Made by a program: the position numbers and the translations under genes. Below, piece after piece: positions 34,160 through 46,205 of a stretch of 64,000 nucleotides of DNA. Source of the DNA: Lucinisca nassula (lineage: Eukaryota > Mollusca > Bivalvia > Lucinida > Lucinidae); NCBI GenBank assembly GCA_963580285.1, contig CAUZLF010000733.1, positions 62,001 to 126,000 of the forward strand, given 5' to 3'. The first letter of the stretch is position 1. Each line of letters opens with the position of its first letter. The notes under the pieces are model-generated. The model made no database searches and was not told where the DNA came from. It saw only the letters and a program-made list of their open reading frames with translations.

Positions 34160-34424
34160 TATTTTTCTTATTTCTGCTCTAAAATAAAGATTGTGCGTAC
34201 TTGTTAGAAACGGCTCATCCGTTAGAACCGATGAGGCGGTTCTAACGTGTACCCACAATATATATATATATTGAACAGAAATAAGAAAAAAATCACAATT
34301 TTTTATCTGAAAGTGTTTTTTTTTGCGGCTGTAAAATTTCCAATGTATTTGTACAGGCGTGTCTTCGTAATGCCTTAAACTTGGGGAGTATGCCTTTGAA
34401 GTGTCATTTCTTCCCAATGTCAGG

Positions 34425-34620
34425 TAAGATACATTCAGTGACATCAACCTAGGGTCCCCTGGGTTGCACCGGGGCCATGCTAAATGAAAGGCTATATAAG
34501 AAACTGTTCCAATTCACACCCCACAACCACACATATGCTTGTTCCTTAAGATAAGGCATATCAAGTGACACCAACCTGGGGGTCCCCTTGGTGCGCTGGG
34601 GCTGGCTATGCCCTTCCCTT
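34425..34620 (+). repeat. ~130-bp tandem repeat units at inner end of right arm
   Basis: Two units starting GATAAGATACATTCAGTGAC and GATAAGGCATATCAAGTGAC with GGGTCCCC cores. The same family fills 36930-38255 inside the 5.2-kb element. Confidence 0.6.
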
Positions 34621-35245
34621 CCACCTTATAAAAGGCGATCCTCTGTGGCCATTCTTCCACTACTGCCCACGAGTATAGAAGTCTTAGAAATATACAATCA
34701 AAACGGAGGAATGCTCCTCTGTTGGGCTAAACTGATTTTCGAAAGATTTTTACGTGCAGAATAATGTTATATAACAATCGCAGAAGGGGTTAATTTCTTG
34801 GAAACCTTCGTTGGTAAGGATCTAGCTGAACAGAGGATTGTATTACTGGTGCCTTGACTTGTGCTGAGCCATATGTAAGACTCTAAACTATTCTTTCAAC
34901 AGAGGGAAACTCCTGTGTACATAAGAACAGAGGATACGTCCTCTTTAGATGGACTGATTTTCATAAGAAAATCCTCTTTTCAGATTGTATGCCTGATGCC
35001 TTGATGGCTGAGCCATATGTGAGGTTTAAAATAGGAAGTGTCTCCTGACAACCGGTTGTCAGGAGCATTTTTGCTATGTAAAATGCTCCTGACAACCGGT
35101 TGTCAGGAGCATTTTTGCCATCAAAAATGCTCCTGACAACCAGCAATATTTTTTCCAATAAAAACCTGTGATATTTGTATTATTTTATTTACCCTTTTAG
35201 TATTTCATGGTTCTTGATACATGTTTAATGCTTTTTTGTCATTTT

Positions 35246-36163
35246 TTAGTATTCAAACGAACTTAATTCATGTAATTTTCATTTTGTTTTTGTTTTTGAA
35301 ATAAATTCCAAGAATTGGATCAATCAAATTCTGGCCTATTGTTTTTGTAATTGCAATTCTGTTGAACTTCAGACCAGGGTATGTCAGTCTGAATTTACAA
35401 TGTAGACCTGGATAACCAGGTTTTATTTGACATGATTTGAAAATAGATTTTAAAGTTATATTTGCTATCCTATCACAAACTGGGGCTGATGGTAGCTGAT
35501 TGAGAACAGGTTCAAACCTTGTGACATGGAAAAAAATACTTTCTGTTCTGAAGGATATGGTCTTCAGTCTGCAACAGGATACTGTGGTTTTTGTTTGTTT
35601 GACAATTATTTCTGAATGGCCTCTTGTGTCAAACAAGGTTTTGGATGGAAAAAATACATATATTTGCCAGCAACCATAAAAGCCAGCAGTTAGTCAAACT
35701 ACCAGTATGTGCAGCTATCAGTGAATCTGGAAAAAATATCTAACATGGCCAGTGGTGGAATGTTTATACATGTATCTGAGTGAAGACTGAAAAAATGGTT
35801 CTGGACTATGGCTTAAGACCTTAAGACTGTTTCATTATATTATCTGCAATACTGAATAATGGGCTCAGTCCAATATTTGACCACCCTGGTACTCGAAAAG
35901 AAGTTCACTGATAACAACCCCAGGACTTGGGGTTGGTTGGGTGGTTGGGGTGTGTGTGTGTGGGGGGGGGGGGGGGTATGCCCCCTCAGAAACAAAGACA
36001 TGGAAAAGTTAGCCCAAAATTTTGTCAAAAAGGGATCCACAGTAAAGTTCTGTTAGATTACTTAATTTGAAATTTGGGGATATGATAAAATATGGATATA
36101 AAATTTTGTAAGAGGGTTTCAAAGGGTCCCCTTGCCTGGACATGCAGCCCATTCCAAATCCAC
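35246..36163. other. Interior of 5.2-kb element, no recognised gene
   Basis: AT-rich sequence. The 122-residue minus frame at 35268-35636 has no recognisable domain. There are a TG stretch and a G-run at 35950-35976. Confidence 0.5.
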
Positions 36164-36167
36164 TTAA

Positions 36168-36809
36168 CCCTTTACCACTCAGGGATTTTGTGAATTTCGC
36201 TGATTTTCACAGGGTTGCCCCTGACAGCAACTTCAACTAGCCATTGTTTCATAATGGATGGTCTGTTTTACACCAAACTGGGTATGAATGTTCATTGGGC
36301 AGTAGCCTTTCAAATGCAACCTTTCATGACTTGATCATTGTTGTCTTGGTAAAGAGGGGGCATCTCAAAGTTGGCAAAAAGTGTGTTTTCACATGAATTT
36401 TTGACCACATTTTACTCTTCACACAGCTGGCAAGGCAACAATTAAGGTGTTTGGCACTGGCCATTTTCACTGTTTGCAGCATGTTTTATCAGCATCAATT
36501 TTCAGGCATTTTTGACCCCAGACACCCTCAGATATAAATTTTAGCTGCCGGTTGGGCCATACACCCAAAATTTTTCCTTGTGTGAGTGGGGCGTTGCCCC
36601 CCTTCAATCCCCCCCCCCCCCCCCCCCAGAAAATTTTTAGTGGGGAGGTGCGCGAAAAAACAGGTCACTTTTTTGCCCAACAAATCCTAAAGCAAACATA
36701 ACTATCCAAGGGTAGAAATGCAGATTTTAGGTGCTTCTGGGCTTAAAATGGGGGGGGGGGGGGGGGAGGGGTGCAGACACGTAAAAACACGTATCTGAGT
36801 GGCAAAGGG
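36168..36809. mobile_element. piggyBac-like MITE, TTAA target
   Basis: TTAA flanks both ends (36164-36167, 36810-36813) and the TIRs are CCCTTTACCACTCAG and CCCTTTGCCACTCAG (outer strand). TTAA duplication with CCY tips is the hallmark of piggyBac. It is 642 bp long with C and G homopolymers at about 36608 and 36750. No transposase. Confidence 0.8.
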
Positions 36810-36929
36810 TTAACTGAAATCTGGGAACCTACTGAATTTTAGTCTAAAATGCATTAATTATATCTGAAATATTATTTCTTGCAATAAAATGATGAAAAAA
36901 CATTAATTTGGTCAGTTGGGATTTTCTTC

Positions 36930-38255
36930 ATTAAGCTTAATACATGTACATATGTATCACAGAAACCTTTCAGATCCCTGTCCCTAAACCATGTATATTC
37001 TTAAGATAAGACACATTCAGTAATATTGACTGGGGGCTCCCCAAGGGTATGCCTCACATCTGGAGTTCAAGTAAAGCCAGCAGAGTGAAACTGACATCTC
37101 AAGCCAAGCCACCCAATGAAACCAATGTAGGATTTATATGCATGAAATGACATCTCAAGCCCAGCCGCCCAATGAAACCAATGTAGGATTTATATGCATG
37201 GTCGGTCCGACTCATATCACTTTGCCTGGTCAGGCTTACTAAGCAGTTTACCAGTCTTCATGTGCCGTCGATTATTTCTTTCGTACTAGTTTGATTTTTA
37301 TGTTCTCTGAGATGTTGCACTAATGAGTATGAGCTTACACCTCAGAAACTGTTAAGATCCCCACCCAAACCCTTAAGATACTGATCACAACAGTTGTCGC
37401 TGTTTTGACATCTGGTAGCTTTAAAAGTCATTTTTGTAAACAGTGTGAACCCAGATCTGAAGTGCAGTCTGATCAGAGTTCACATTGCCTGTATACAAAA
37501 AGATGCAGAAGACAATATGAACAGATGACATTTTGGATGCATGTTTTCGTGGCATCTTAAGGACTGAATCAAATATGTTCATTGATGCTGTTCCTTATGA
37601 TGAAACACATTTAATGGCATCAACCTTGTATCCTCTTTGGGTATGCTTCGATCGCCCACTTCAGTTCACTGTTGACTGAATATCTTGGAAACTGTTCAGA
37701 TCCTCAATGCTAAACGATATACATGTACACTGTTGTTCCTTATGATAAGATGCATCCATTTGTATTTATAAGAGAATCCCCAGGGTGCATGCCTCACCTC
37801 TCCAGTTCATATAAAGCTTAATATCTTGGAAAACATTTGGAAAATGTTCAGATCCCTATGCCTAAATAATAAATATTATTTCTCCTTATGACGCCACATT
37901 TACTGGCACTGACTGGGTCCCTAGAGGCTACGCCCCACCCCCTCCAGTTTAAATAAGGCTTAATAACTCAGAAACTGTTCTAATCTCCACCCCTGAACCA
38001 TACATATCATTATTCCTAATGATAAGATGCATCCTTTGACACTAATCAGGGCATGTGCTACTCCCTCCAGTTTGTATAAGGCTGAATATCGCAGAAACCG
38101 CTTAGATCCCCACTCCTAAACTGCATGAAGCATACATTTTGTTGCTTACATTTGGTTGCAACAACTATGGGTCACCTAGGGATATGCCCACCCTCTTCAG
38201 TACAAATAAGGCTTATCTTTGAAACCCTTCAGATTCCTAGCCCTTAACCATCTCT
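36930..38255 (+). repeat. Diverged ~130-150-bp tandem repeats
   Basis: Roughly eight units with the phrase order GATAAGATGCAT, GGGGTCCCC, CACCCCCTCCAGTT, AAGGCTTAAT, GAAACTGTTCAGATCC. A SINE-3 fragment lies within. Confidence 0.65.
37090..37266 (-). mobile_element. SINE-3 middle fragment with 50-bp duplication
   Basis: The block TGACATCTCAAGCC through GTAGGATTTATATGCATG occurs twice, followed by AGCAGTTTACCAGTCTTC. Both ends are missing. Confidence 0.7.
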
Positions 38256-38271
38256 GTTATTATACTCGCTT

Positions 38272-38970
38272 TTTTCGAAGAAAATCGGGTATATTGTTTT
38301 CGTACCAGAGTTGAGTGGGCGTCAGTCTGTCCGTCTGTCTATCCATCCGTCACATTTCTTATAAATGGATCTCCTCTGCAACCACTGAAGTTACACTTTT
38401 GAATCTTTGCATGTGGACAGTACATGGTATGTAGATGGCAGTGGGCTACTTTTTGTAACCTTGACCCAAACATGGCCCCAAGATAAAAGGTCAAAAAGTA
38501 TGATTTTGCCATATCTCCAAAACTATTCGGGTTACACTTCGGAAACTTTGCTTATTGGATAGCCCTTGGAATATAGAATAAATGGGGCTACTTTTGGGAT
38601 GACCTTGACCTCAACATGACCCCAAGGTCAAGGTCAAAAAGTATGATTTTGCCATATCTTCTAAACTATTGGAGTTACACTTCTGAAACTTTGTTTATTG
38701 GATGGCCCTTGGAATATAGAATAAATTGGGCTACTTTTGTTGTGACCTTGACCTCAACATGCCCAAAGGTCAAAGGTAAAAAATATGAATTTGCCATATC
38801 TCCTAAACTATTGGAGTTACACTTCTGAAACTTAGGTTATTGGATGGCCGTTGGAATAAAGTAAAAATTGGAATACTTTCGGTGGACCTTAACATAACCC
38901 CAAGGTCAAAGGTCTTCTAAACTATAGGAGTTACACTTCTGAAACTTTGCTTATCAGTTAGAATGTTCTT
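38272..38970 (+). repeat. Hairpin-led tandem-repeat module (ATACTCGC type)
   Basis: It starts with the small hairpin ATACTCGCTTTTTTCGAAG...GGGTAT, then GTCTGTCCGTCTGTC, then about five units of 110-150 bp containing CCATATCTCCTAAACTATT and GACCTTGACCTCAACATG. Confidence 0.7.
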
Positions 38971-40051
38971 TGCAACTTTTTTTCTTTAACTTACATGTAG
39001 TTTTGGCTAGCTAATACATAGTCGTTAGTGTTATTCATAGAAAAAGCGGGTATTTGTGATGGTTTACCATCAACTGCGCAATCTAGTTGTTTCTTATAAT
39101 GATAAAATGCATTTATTTGTGATGTTGACTGGAGGTGCCTCTTCATAGAAATGGAGTCCACACTGGAGCTCATTTGAGCATTGGGGGTTCATCTGGGAGA
39201 CCATAATGTACATGTAATTGTATCTTGTCTACACCAAATTTGAGATTATTTGGTTCGAAGATATGCTAGAGCATACAGTGCAAAATTTGAGTCTATGTAA
39301 TTGTGTGACCTTGAAAACTAGCAGTAGATTAAGGTCAGCACACCCTATTCATGTTTTTGGTACATTGCAGTGATAGATTTTAGTCATTGTACCAAGTATG
39401 ACCATGCATGTACATGTAATTCAAACACTCATTCTGGAGGCAAAGTATTTCTGATAAAAAAAAATGACAGGGACCTTGAAAATAAAGTCAAGGTCAAAAG
39501 ACCTTAGTCACTGCTTTTACAGGTCTTAATCATTAAGTTAATGATGCACATACTGATGCAAGTTAATGTACACACTGATGCAAGTGTGGTAAGAATTCAC
39601 CAAATTGGTTCTAGAGATACACTGCAATCAGTTTCCCAAAGCCAGCAAAAACACACCAAAAACATCAGGCCCCCTTCTCTATATTGGGGTACATGCCTCC
39701 TAGCCTCACTCATACAGCTATTTTAGGCACAACTTTGGGTAATTGATTGTACTTATCAAATAATCGATTGCAAGCAAATCAGTAATGATAATCATTTCTG
39801 TGGAATCAGCCGATTGAATAATTGATTATCTGATTAATCGTGCCAGCCTTAGTAATAATCTGATATTTTTCTAATAATTCTCAAAGGGAATTTATGACAT
39901 GTTTTTTTCCATAGCACTCAAGTAAAATGGCCCCTATATTTATTTGGTATTTATTTTCAGTAATAAATGAAACATTAAATTCTGCAAATACCATATTTTT
40001 TTTCTCTTTTATTTTCAATCCAGTAGTTATGTTAAAATACCAAAGATTTTA
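38971..40051. other. Non-coding tail of the 5.2-kb interior
   Basis: GACCTTGA / AAGGTCAAGGTC phrases continue sparsely. No gene. Confidence 0.5.
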
Positions 40052-40464
40052 AGAAGACAAAAAATATTAAACATGTATCAAGAAACTTAAAATACTGGGT
40101 TAAGTAACCAAAATAATGCTAATATAGCAGGCTTTTATTGGAAAAATATTGCTGGTTGTCAGGAGCATTTTTGACAGCAAAAACGCTCCTGACAACCGGT
40201 TGTCAGGAGCATTTTACATGGCAAAAATGCTCCTGACAACCGGTTGTCAGGAGACGCAGCCTTTAAAATATTCTTTCAACAGAGGTAAAATCCTCTGTTG
40301 CCCGCGTGGACTGTATATATCAGAACAGAGGAAAAATCCTCTGTTGAGATGAACTGATTTTCACAAGAAAATCCTCTGTTCAGATTGTAGGCCTGGCTGA
40401 GCCATATGTAAGGTTTAAAAATATTATTTCAGCAGAGAAATCCTCTGTTGGCCGCGTGGACTGT

Positions 40465-40672
40465 TAGGCAGGAATCAGTCCAAAAGTTTAACCAATATCT
40501 TCTCATTTGTATAAGCATTGATTTATATTATTCTCCTCTCTAATACTTTCTGATCTCCAAAACTTTTCATTTGGTGCTATGGGATGGAAGTCATTGCTTT
40601 TGAGCTGGGTTAAAGTTAATAAGCATATTCTTATAAGTGAAATGATAAAATGAATGGACTGTTTCCAGTCTA
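40465..40672. mobile_element. 208-bp MITE with 10-bp target duplication
   Basis: CGTGGACTGT is perfect at 40455-40464 and 40673-40682 and matches normal array text. The TIRs are TAGGCAGGAATCAGTCCA and TAGACTGGAAACAGTCCA. No ORF. Confidence 0.8.
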
Positions 40673-42170
40673 CGTGGACTGTATAATTCAGAACAGAGGA
40701 AATATCCTCTGTTGAGCTGAACTGATTTTCAGAAGATTTTCACGTGCGGAATAACGTTGAATAACAAATCTCAGGAGAAGTAACGCCATGGAAGGATCCA
40801 GCTCAACATAGGAAAAATCCTCTGTTCGTATAGTATGCCTGATGCCTTGACTTGGGCAAGGTTCTAAAATATTTTTTCAACAAATGAAAAATCCTCTGTT
40901 GCCCGTTTGAGCTGAACTGATTTTCAATAGATTTTCACGTGCTGAATAAATTTAAATAACAGATCTCAGCAGAAGTTAACTTCTTTGAAGCCTTCATTGG
41001 TAAGGGTCCAGCTGAACAGAGGAAAAATCATCTGTTCGGATTGTATGCCTGATGCCTCGATTTGGGCTGAGCCATATGTAAGGTTAAAAAATAGTCTTTA
41101 ATTCAACAGAGGAAAATCCTTTGTTGCCCGCGTGGACCGTATACATCAAAACAGAGGAAAAATCCTCTACTGAGCTGAAGTGATTTCCAATAGGTTTTCA
41201 CGTGCTGAATAAATTTAAATAACAAATCTCAGCAGAAGTTAACTCCTTGGAAACCTTCATTGGTAAGGTTTCAGCTGAACAGGGGAAAAATCCTCTGTTC
41301 CGATTGTATGCCTGATGCCTTGACTTGGGCTGAGCCAAAAGTAACAGAGGAAAAATCCTCTGTTGAGCTGAAGTGATTTCCAAATAGATTTTCACGTGCT
41401 GAATAATTTAAATAATAAATCTCGGCAGAAGTTAACTTCTTTGAAACATTCATTGGTAAGGGTCCAGCTGAACAGAGGAAAAATCCTCTGTTCGGATTGA
41501 ATGCCTGATGCCTTGATTTGGGCTGAGCCATATGTAAGGTTAAACAATATTCTTTAATTCAACAGAGGAAAATACTTTGTTGCCCGCGTGGACCGTATAC
41601 ATCAAAACAGAGGAAAAATCCTCTGTTGAGCTGAAGTGATTTCCAATAGGTTTTCACGTGCTGAATAAATTTAAATAACAAATCTCAGCAGAAGTTAACT
41701 CCTTGGAAACCTTCATTGGTAAGGGTCCAGCTGAACAGGGGAAAAATCCTCTGTTCCGATTGTATGCCTGATGCCTTGACTTGGGCTGAGCCAAAAGTAA
41801 CCGAGGAAAAATCCTCTGTTGCTCGCGTGGCCTGTATATATCAGAACAGGAAAAATCCTCTGTTGAGCTGAACTGATTTTCAATTGATTTCCATGTGCGG
41901 AATAATGTTAAATAACAAATCGTAGCTGGAGTTAACTCTTTGGAAGGGTCCAGCTCAACAGAGGAAAAATCCTCTGTTCGGATAGTATGCCTGGTGCTTT
42001 GATTTTGGGCAAGGTTATAAAATATTCTTTCAACAGAGGAAACATTTGTGGGCTGAATATATAAGAACAGAGGAAAAATACTCTGTTGATCAGAGTTGAA
42101 ACCCTTGGCATGTACTTTCTGAACTCTGTACAAAGCCTCAACAGAGGAAAAATCCTCTGTTTAATTTGGT

Positions 42171-42474
42171 TTTTTGTTTGTATTGGAGTTTTACGGCCCA
42201 GTCAACACTATTTAGGTCATTTTTGAGCCGGTCAGTTTACCTATCAACACTTTCCTGGGCAGGCTTATACGTAAGCGGTTAACCAGTTCAGTGCACATTC
42301 TTTCGCCAGAAACTGACAACTGCCCTTCTTGAATCAGCGGAAGGGAGAGAATGACCGTAGAAAAGATTTCATGATCAATCTCCACGAAAGAATGTTGCCG
42401 ACCCCAGCGGGAGTCGAACCCGCGACCTCCTGATCACCAGTCAGACGCGCATCCGACTGAGCCACTGAGGCCGG
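42171..42474 (-). mobile_element. SINE-1 full copy with 14-bp target duplication
   Basis: CTGTTTAATTTGGT is perfect at 42157-42170 and 42475-42488. On the minus strand the head is CCGGCCTCAGTGGCTCAGTC, the B box GGGTTCGACTCCC and the tail GGGCCGTAAAACTCCAATAC. It inserted into the right arm only. Confidence 0.93.
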
Positions 42475-42907
42475 CTGTTTAATTTGGTATTGTATTCAAC
42501 TGAAAAGGAAGGAAACGCTGAAAAGGGCACCAAAACGAAAATCCTCTGTTGCCAGCTTGGACTGTATGTATCAGAACAGAGGAAAATTCCTCTCTTGATC
42601 AGAGTTGAAACCATGTACTTTCTGAACTCTGTACAATGCCTCAACAGAGGAAAAATCCTCTGTTTAATGTGGTATTGTGTACAACTGAAAAGGAAGGAAA
42701 AGCTGAAAAAAGGCACTCTAACGTGCGGCATCGAACAGGGTCAAAATTGGAAAATGACCCTTCTAAAGAGAGGAAATTTCCTCTGTTCCATCCAAGCTGT
42801 CAGACCAAAAGAGGACCAAAATTGATATATGACAATGTCATATTTGGACTTTATAACTCAAAAAAGGGATTCAAATGGGAAAATCCCTTTTTAAATGGGA
42901 AGACATT

Positions 42908-42971
<64 letters not shown>
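42908..42971 (+). repeat. (ATAG)n microsatellite outside the giant element
   Basis: Sixteen ATAG units directly abut the right end. Shorter GATA units (12747-12755) abut the left end. Confidence 0.95.
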
Positions 42972-43078
42972 GAAGACAGACAGGAAGACAGACGGGAGAT
43001 AGAATTCTGATAGATAGAACAAGGTACATTTCTATCTCTTGAACAGAAATAATAACTCTTCCCTACCCTAAAGTATGT

Positions 43079-43142
43079 ATGCAACTGCAGTTTTCAAAAA
43101 TAATACTGGTAGAATGCAACTGCAGTTTTCAAAAATAATACT
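43079..43142 (+). repeat. 36-bp tandem duplication
   Basis: GCAACTGCAGTTTTCAAAAA followed by TAATACT occurs twice in a row. Confidence 0.85.
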
Positions 43143-43187
43143 AGTTCTACTAAATACAGATACCATTCTCTCGACGGAGTGATTTTT

Positions 43188-43895
43188 ATGCCCCCGGAAT
43201 CTAAAAGATTCAGAGGCATATAGTCTTTGATCTGTCTATCTGTTTGTCCGTTTGTCTGTCTACAAAAACCTTAACATTGGGCATAACTTTTGAATGGTAA
43301 TAGATGGAGCTTTCATATTTCACCTTATCAAAAAATCTTTCCAGTGGCACCATAATTTTTTACCTCTTGACCTTGACGTTTGACCTACTTTTTAAAAGCT
43401 TGAACATTGGCCATAACTTTCGATTGGTAATTGGTAGGGCTTTCATATTTCACATGTGCGTTCCTTGTCACAAGACCTTTCTAGTGGTACCATAAATTTT
43501 GACCTCGTACCTTGACGTTTGACCTACTTTTTAAAAACTTTAACATAGTCTATAACTTTCGATTGGTAAGTGATAGGGCTTTCATATTTCACATGCATTC
43601 TTTTTCACAAGACCTTTCCAGTGGTACCATAATTTTTGACCTCGTTACCTTGACCTTTGACCTACTTTTTAAAAACTTTGACATTGGCCATATATAACTT
43701 TCGATTGGTAAGTGTTAGGGCTTTCATATTTCACGTGCGTTCTGTGTCACAAGACCTTTCAAACGATCCCATAATTTTTGACCTTGTGACCTTGACATAC
43801 TTTTTAAGTCTTGAACATTGGCCATACCTTTCGACTGCTTGGTGATACTGCTTTCATATTTAACATGTACTGTCAGTGTTTCACGAACACATCTT
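43188..43895 (+). repeat. Hairpin-led tandem-repeat module (ATGCCCCC type)
   Basis: It starts with hairpin ATGCCCCCGGAATC / GATTCAGAGGCAT, then GTCTATCTGTTTGTCCG. Four to five ~145-bp units follow with TGACCTACTTTTTAAAA, GGCCATAACTTTCGATTGG and GGGCTTTCATATTTCAC. Confidence 0.75.
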
Positions 43896-44018
43896 GTTTT
43901 TTTTTTATTATTATTTTTTTTTCGATTAACTATCTACTGCACAGTTCAAGTTTAACTTTGTTGCTGTCTTTAATCGGTCAGGGACCACCTTTGAGACTGT
44001 TAAACTTTAGAACTTTAG

Positions 44019-44358
44019 GAGCGTGGTAGCTCAGTGGTTAGTGCACTTGCCTCTGATGCTAGAGGTCCCGGGTTCGATCCCCGGCAGCGGCGATAAAATT
44101 TCGGTGTCCAAACACGCTCCATTGGCATCATTTGTAGGGATGAATGTCATTAAGTGCACCGTCCTTCAGATCGGGACGTTAACTGGAGGCCCCCTGTGCA
44201 GGGAGAACTATCCCCTGTGCAGGTTAAAGATCCCTACCGTAATTACATGATTACTGTGTAGGCTTTCATCCTGCAAACCTGGAGTGTATGTAATGTACAC
44301 CTGCGGTAATGGTCAAATGTGACCGACTCAGTATTAGTAGATAGATAGATAGATAGAA
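44019..44358 (+). mobile_element. SINE-2 full copy
   Basis: The head is GAGCGTGGTAGCTCAGTGG with B box GGGTTCGATCCCCGG. The body is as in 9372 and the tail is GTAGATAGATAGATAGA. It is the best-preserved copy of the family here. Confidence 0.88.
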
Positions 44359-44433
44359 CAGTCCAAAAGGAGGTCTTAATATAGGAATTTTACAGTACTA
44401 CTGCAAATGTCCATTTAGAAAATCTTTTTTATT

Positions 44434-45685
44434 ATACCCCCGGCATACGAAGTATGTCAGGGGGTATATAGTTTTCGTCTTTCCGTCCGTTCGTCCGTTC
44501 GTTGGTTCTTTCGTATGTTCGTTTGTCCGTTCGTTCGTTCGTTTGTTCGTTCGTTAGTTCGTTCGTACGTTCGTACGTTCGTTCGTCAACCTTTACGTCA
44601 AAGTTTTGCGTTAAACCTTTTTGATTGCTCATATCTCTGTAACCACAGGTTGGATTCTCTTCATATTTGGTACAGGATATCTCTATAGCATTACCTTTAA
44701 TATGGAATATCTAAGCCCCTGGGTGGGTTGTCTGTCTGTCCGGCTGTCTGTTCATCTACTTTTACGTCAAAGTTTTGTGTTAAACCTTTTTCATTGCTGA
44801 TATCTCTGTAACCACATGTTAGATTCTCTTCATATTTGGTATAGGATATCTCTATAGCATTACCTTTCATATGGAATATCTAAGCCCCTGGGTCAAGCCC
44901 CTGGGTGGGCTGTCTGTCTGTCTGTTCATCTAATTTTACGTCAAAGTTTTGTGTTAAACCTTATTCATTGCTGATATCTCTGTAACCACATGTTAGATTC
45001 TCTTCATATTTGGTATAGGATATCTCTATAGCATTACCTTTCATATGGAATATCTAAGCCCCTGGGTCAAGCCCCTGGGTGGGCTGTCTGTCTGTCTGTC
45101 TGTTCATCTAATTTTACGTCAAAGTTTTGTGTTAAACCTTTTTCATTGCTGATATCTCTGTAACCACATATTAGATTCTCTTCATGTTTGGTAAAGGATA
45201 TCTCTATAGCATTACCTTTCATATGGAATATCTAAGCCTCTGGGTCAAGCCCCTGGGTGGGCTGTCTGTCTGTCTGTTCATCTACTTTTATGTCAAAGTT
45301 TTGTGTTAAACCTTTTTCATGGCTGATATCTCTGTAACCACATCTTAGATTCTCTTCATGTTTGATAAATGATTTCATGATTTCATGATGCATGTCCATT
45401 CCCCCACCCATGGTGACCTTGACCTCAAGGTCATGGTGACCTTGACCTCAAGGTCACGGACTTAGAAATTTTACATTTGGTTAAAGTTTTATGTCAAAAT
45501 TTATAGATGCCTGTGTGTTCTATTTGATGCCCTCACTCCCTTGGTCCATTTAGAAATTTTATGTTTGGTTTAGCTTTTACAAGCACATTTATAGATTCTT
45601 ATAGCTTCTTGACTTCATTCATATTACATACAAGCTCGAAAGATATATCAGAGGGTGATGCTGGCCGGGGGTATACGTGACCCAC
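44434..45685 (+). repeat. Hairpin-led tandem-repeat module (ATACCCCC type)
   Basis: It starts with hairpin ATACCCCCGGCATAC / GTATGTCAGGGGGTAT, then a TTCG-rich run. Five ~180-bp units follow with TGATATCTCTGTAACCACA and AATATCTAAGCCCCTGGG. It ends near a second GGGGGTATAC. Confidence 0.8.
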
Positions 45686-46205
45686 TGGTCACTTTCTCTA
45701 ATTTCAAAAAGACCCACCTAATATACAATACACAAAATGGGAGGTTTATAAGCATCAAAACAGTTGGTTGCAATTAGGTCGCACCTATTTCATATTAGCA
45801 ATGTGTTACAGTGTTTTGGATATAGGCATATAGATAAATCACCGAACTGTCCCGGAAGACACTAGGCAAGTCTATAAAATCCAAACCCTTTTTAATGAAA
45901 GAGATTTTGATGTAATGACTTTTGTGATTAATTTCAGAATCGATGAAAGGACGAAGAGCATGCTGAGTATAACCTCTAGTTAAAAGGGCAGCTTCATATT
46001 ACTGATTAGAACTATCGTAGAATTTATTCGACTCGGTGTCCTGAATACATAATACAGAAACGGGCAATCAACTTAGAAATGCAAGCACTGAGTGGCGTCC
46101 ATGTTTCAATAATACTATGGACAGTCACTTCAGCCTTGTATTTTTTTCTTTTAAAAGCGCGTAATTTACATTGAGGTTATCACATATATCAAATCTTGTA
46201 GACTT
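45686..46205. other. Non-coding stretch
   Basis: Nothing recognised. Confidence 0.5.

Larger units (their letters stand above)
33414..34373 (-). mobile_element. MITE-A copy split by a pogo-like insertion
   Basis: The left part, 33414-33503, has TTTTGACCCCTTGAACCCCA. The right part, 34162-34373, has the hairpin (GTGCGTACTTGTTAGAA / TTCTAACGTGTACCCAC) and ends GGCGTGTCTTCGTAATG. Together they rebuild the usual family order, interrupted at TA by the element 33504-34159. Confidence 0.75.
35034..40261. mobile_element. 5.2-kb non-autonomous element with palindromic TIRs and 9-bp target duplication
   Basis: TTTAAAATA is perfectly duplicated at 35025-35033 and 40262-40270. Joining the flanks restores the normal array text (AGGTTTAAAATATTCTTTC), a natural empty site. 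TIRs of about 210 bp start GGAAGTGTCTCCTGACAACC and GGCTGCGTCTCCTGACAACC. Each holds two copies of a 24-bp perfect palindrome made of CTCCTGACAACC plus its complement, and one half copy. A 9-bp duplication and GG tips suggest Mutator/foldback-type transposition. No transposase frame inside. Confidence 0.88.
34576..42907 (-). repeat. Right arm: inverted hairpin array, enlarged by later insertions
   Basis: It matches the left arm in reverse, from the inner end (CCTTGGTGCGCTGGGGCTGG) to the outer end at 42907. Hairpins occupy 34700-35024 and 40271-42670. Insertions absent from the left arm are the 5.2-kb element at 35034-40261, a 208-bp MITE at 40465-40672 and a SINE-1 at 42171-42474. Without them the arm is about 2.6 kb, so smaller deletions must also exist. 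Confidence 0.8.

Noticed and set aside
37090..37266. Independent new repeat family
   Set aside because: The phrases TGACATCTCAAGCC and ACCAATGTAGG match the middle of SINE-3, so it is a fragment with an internal duplication.
43304..43845. Overlapping frames with a repeated FRLVSDRAFIFHM-like phrase as a repeat protein
   Set aside because: They follow the ~145-bp tandem unit, shift frame from unit to unit and lie in a non-coding repeat module.
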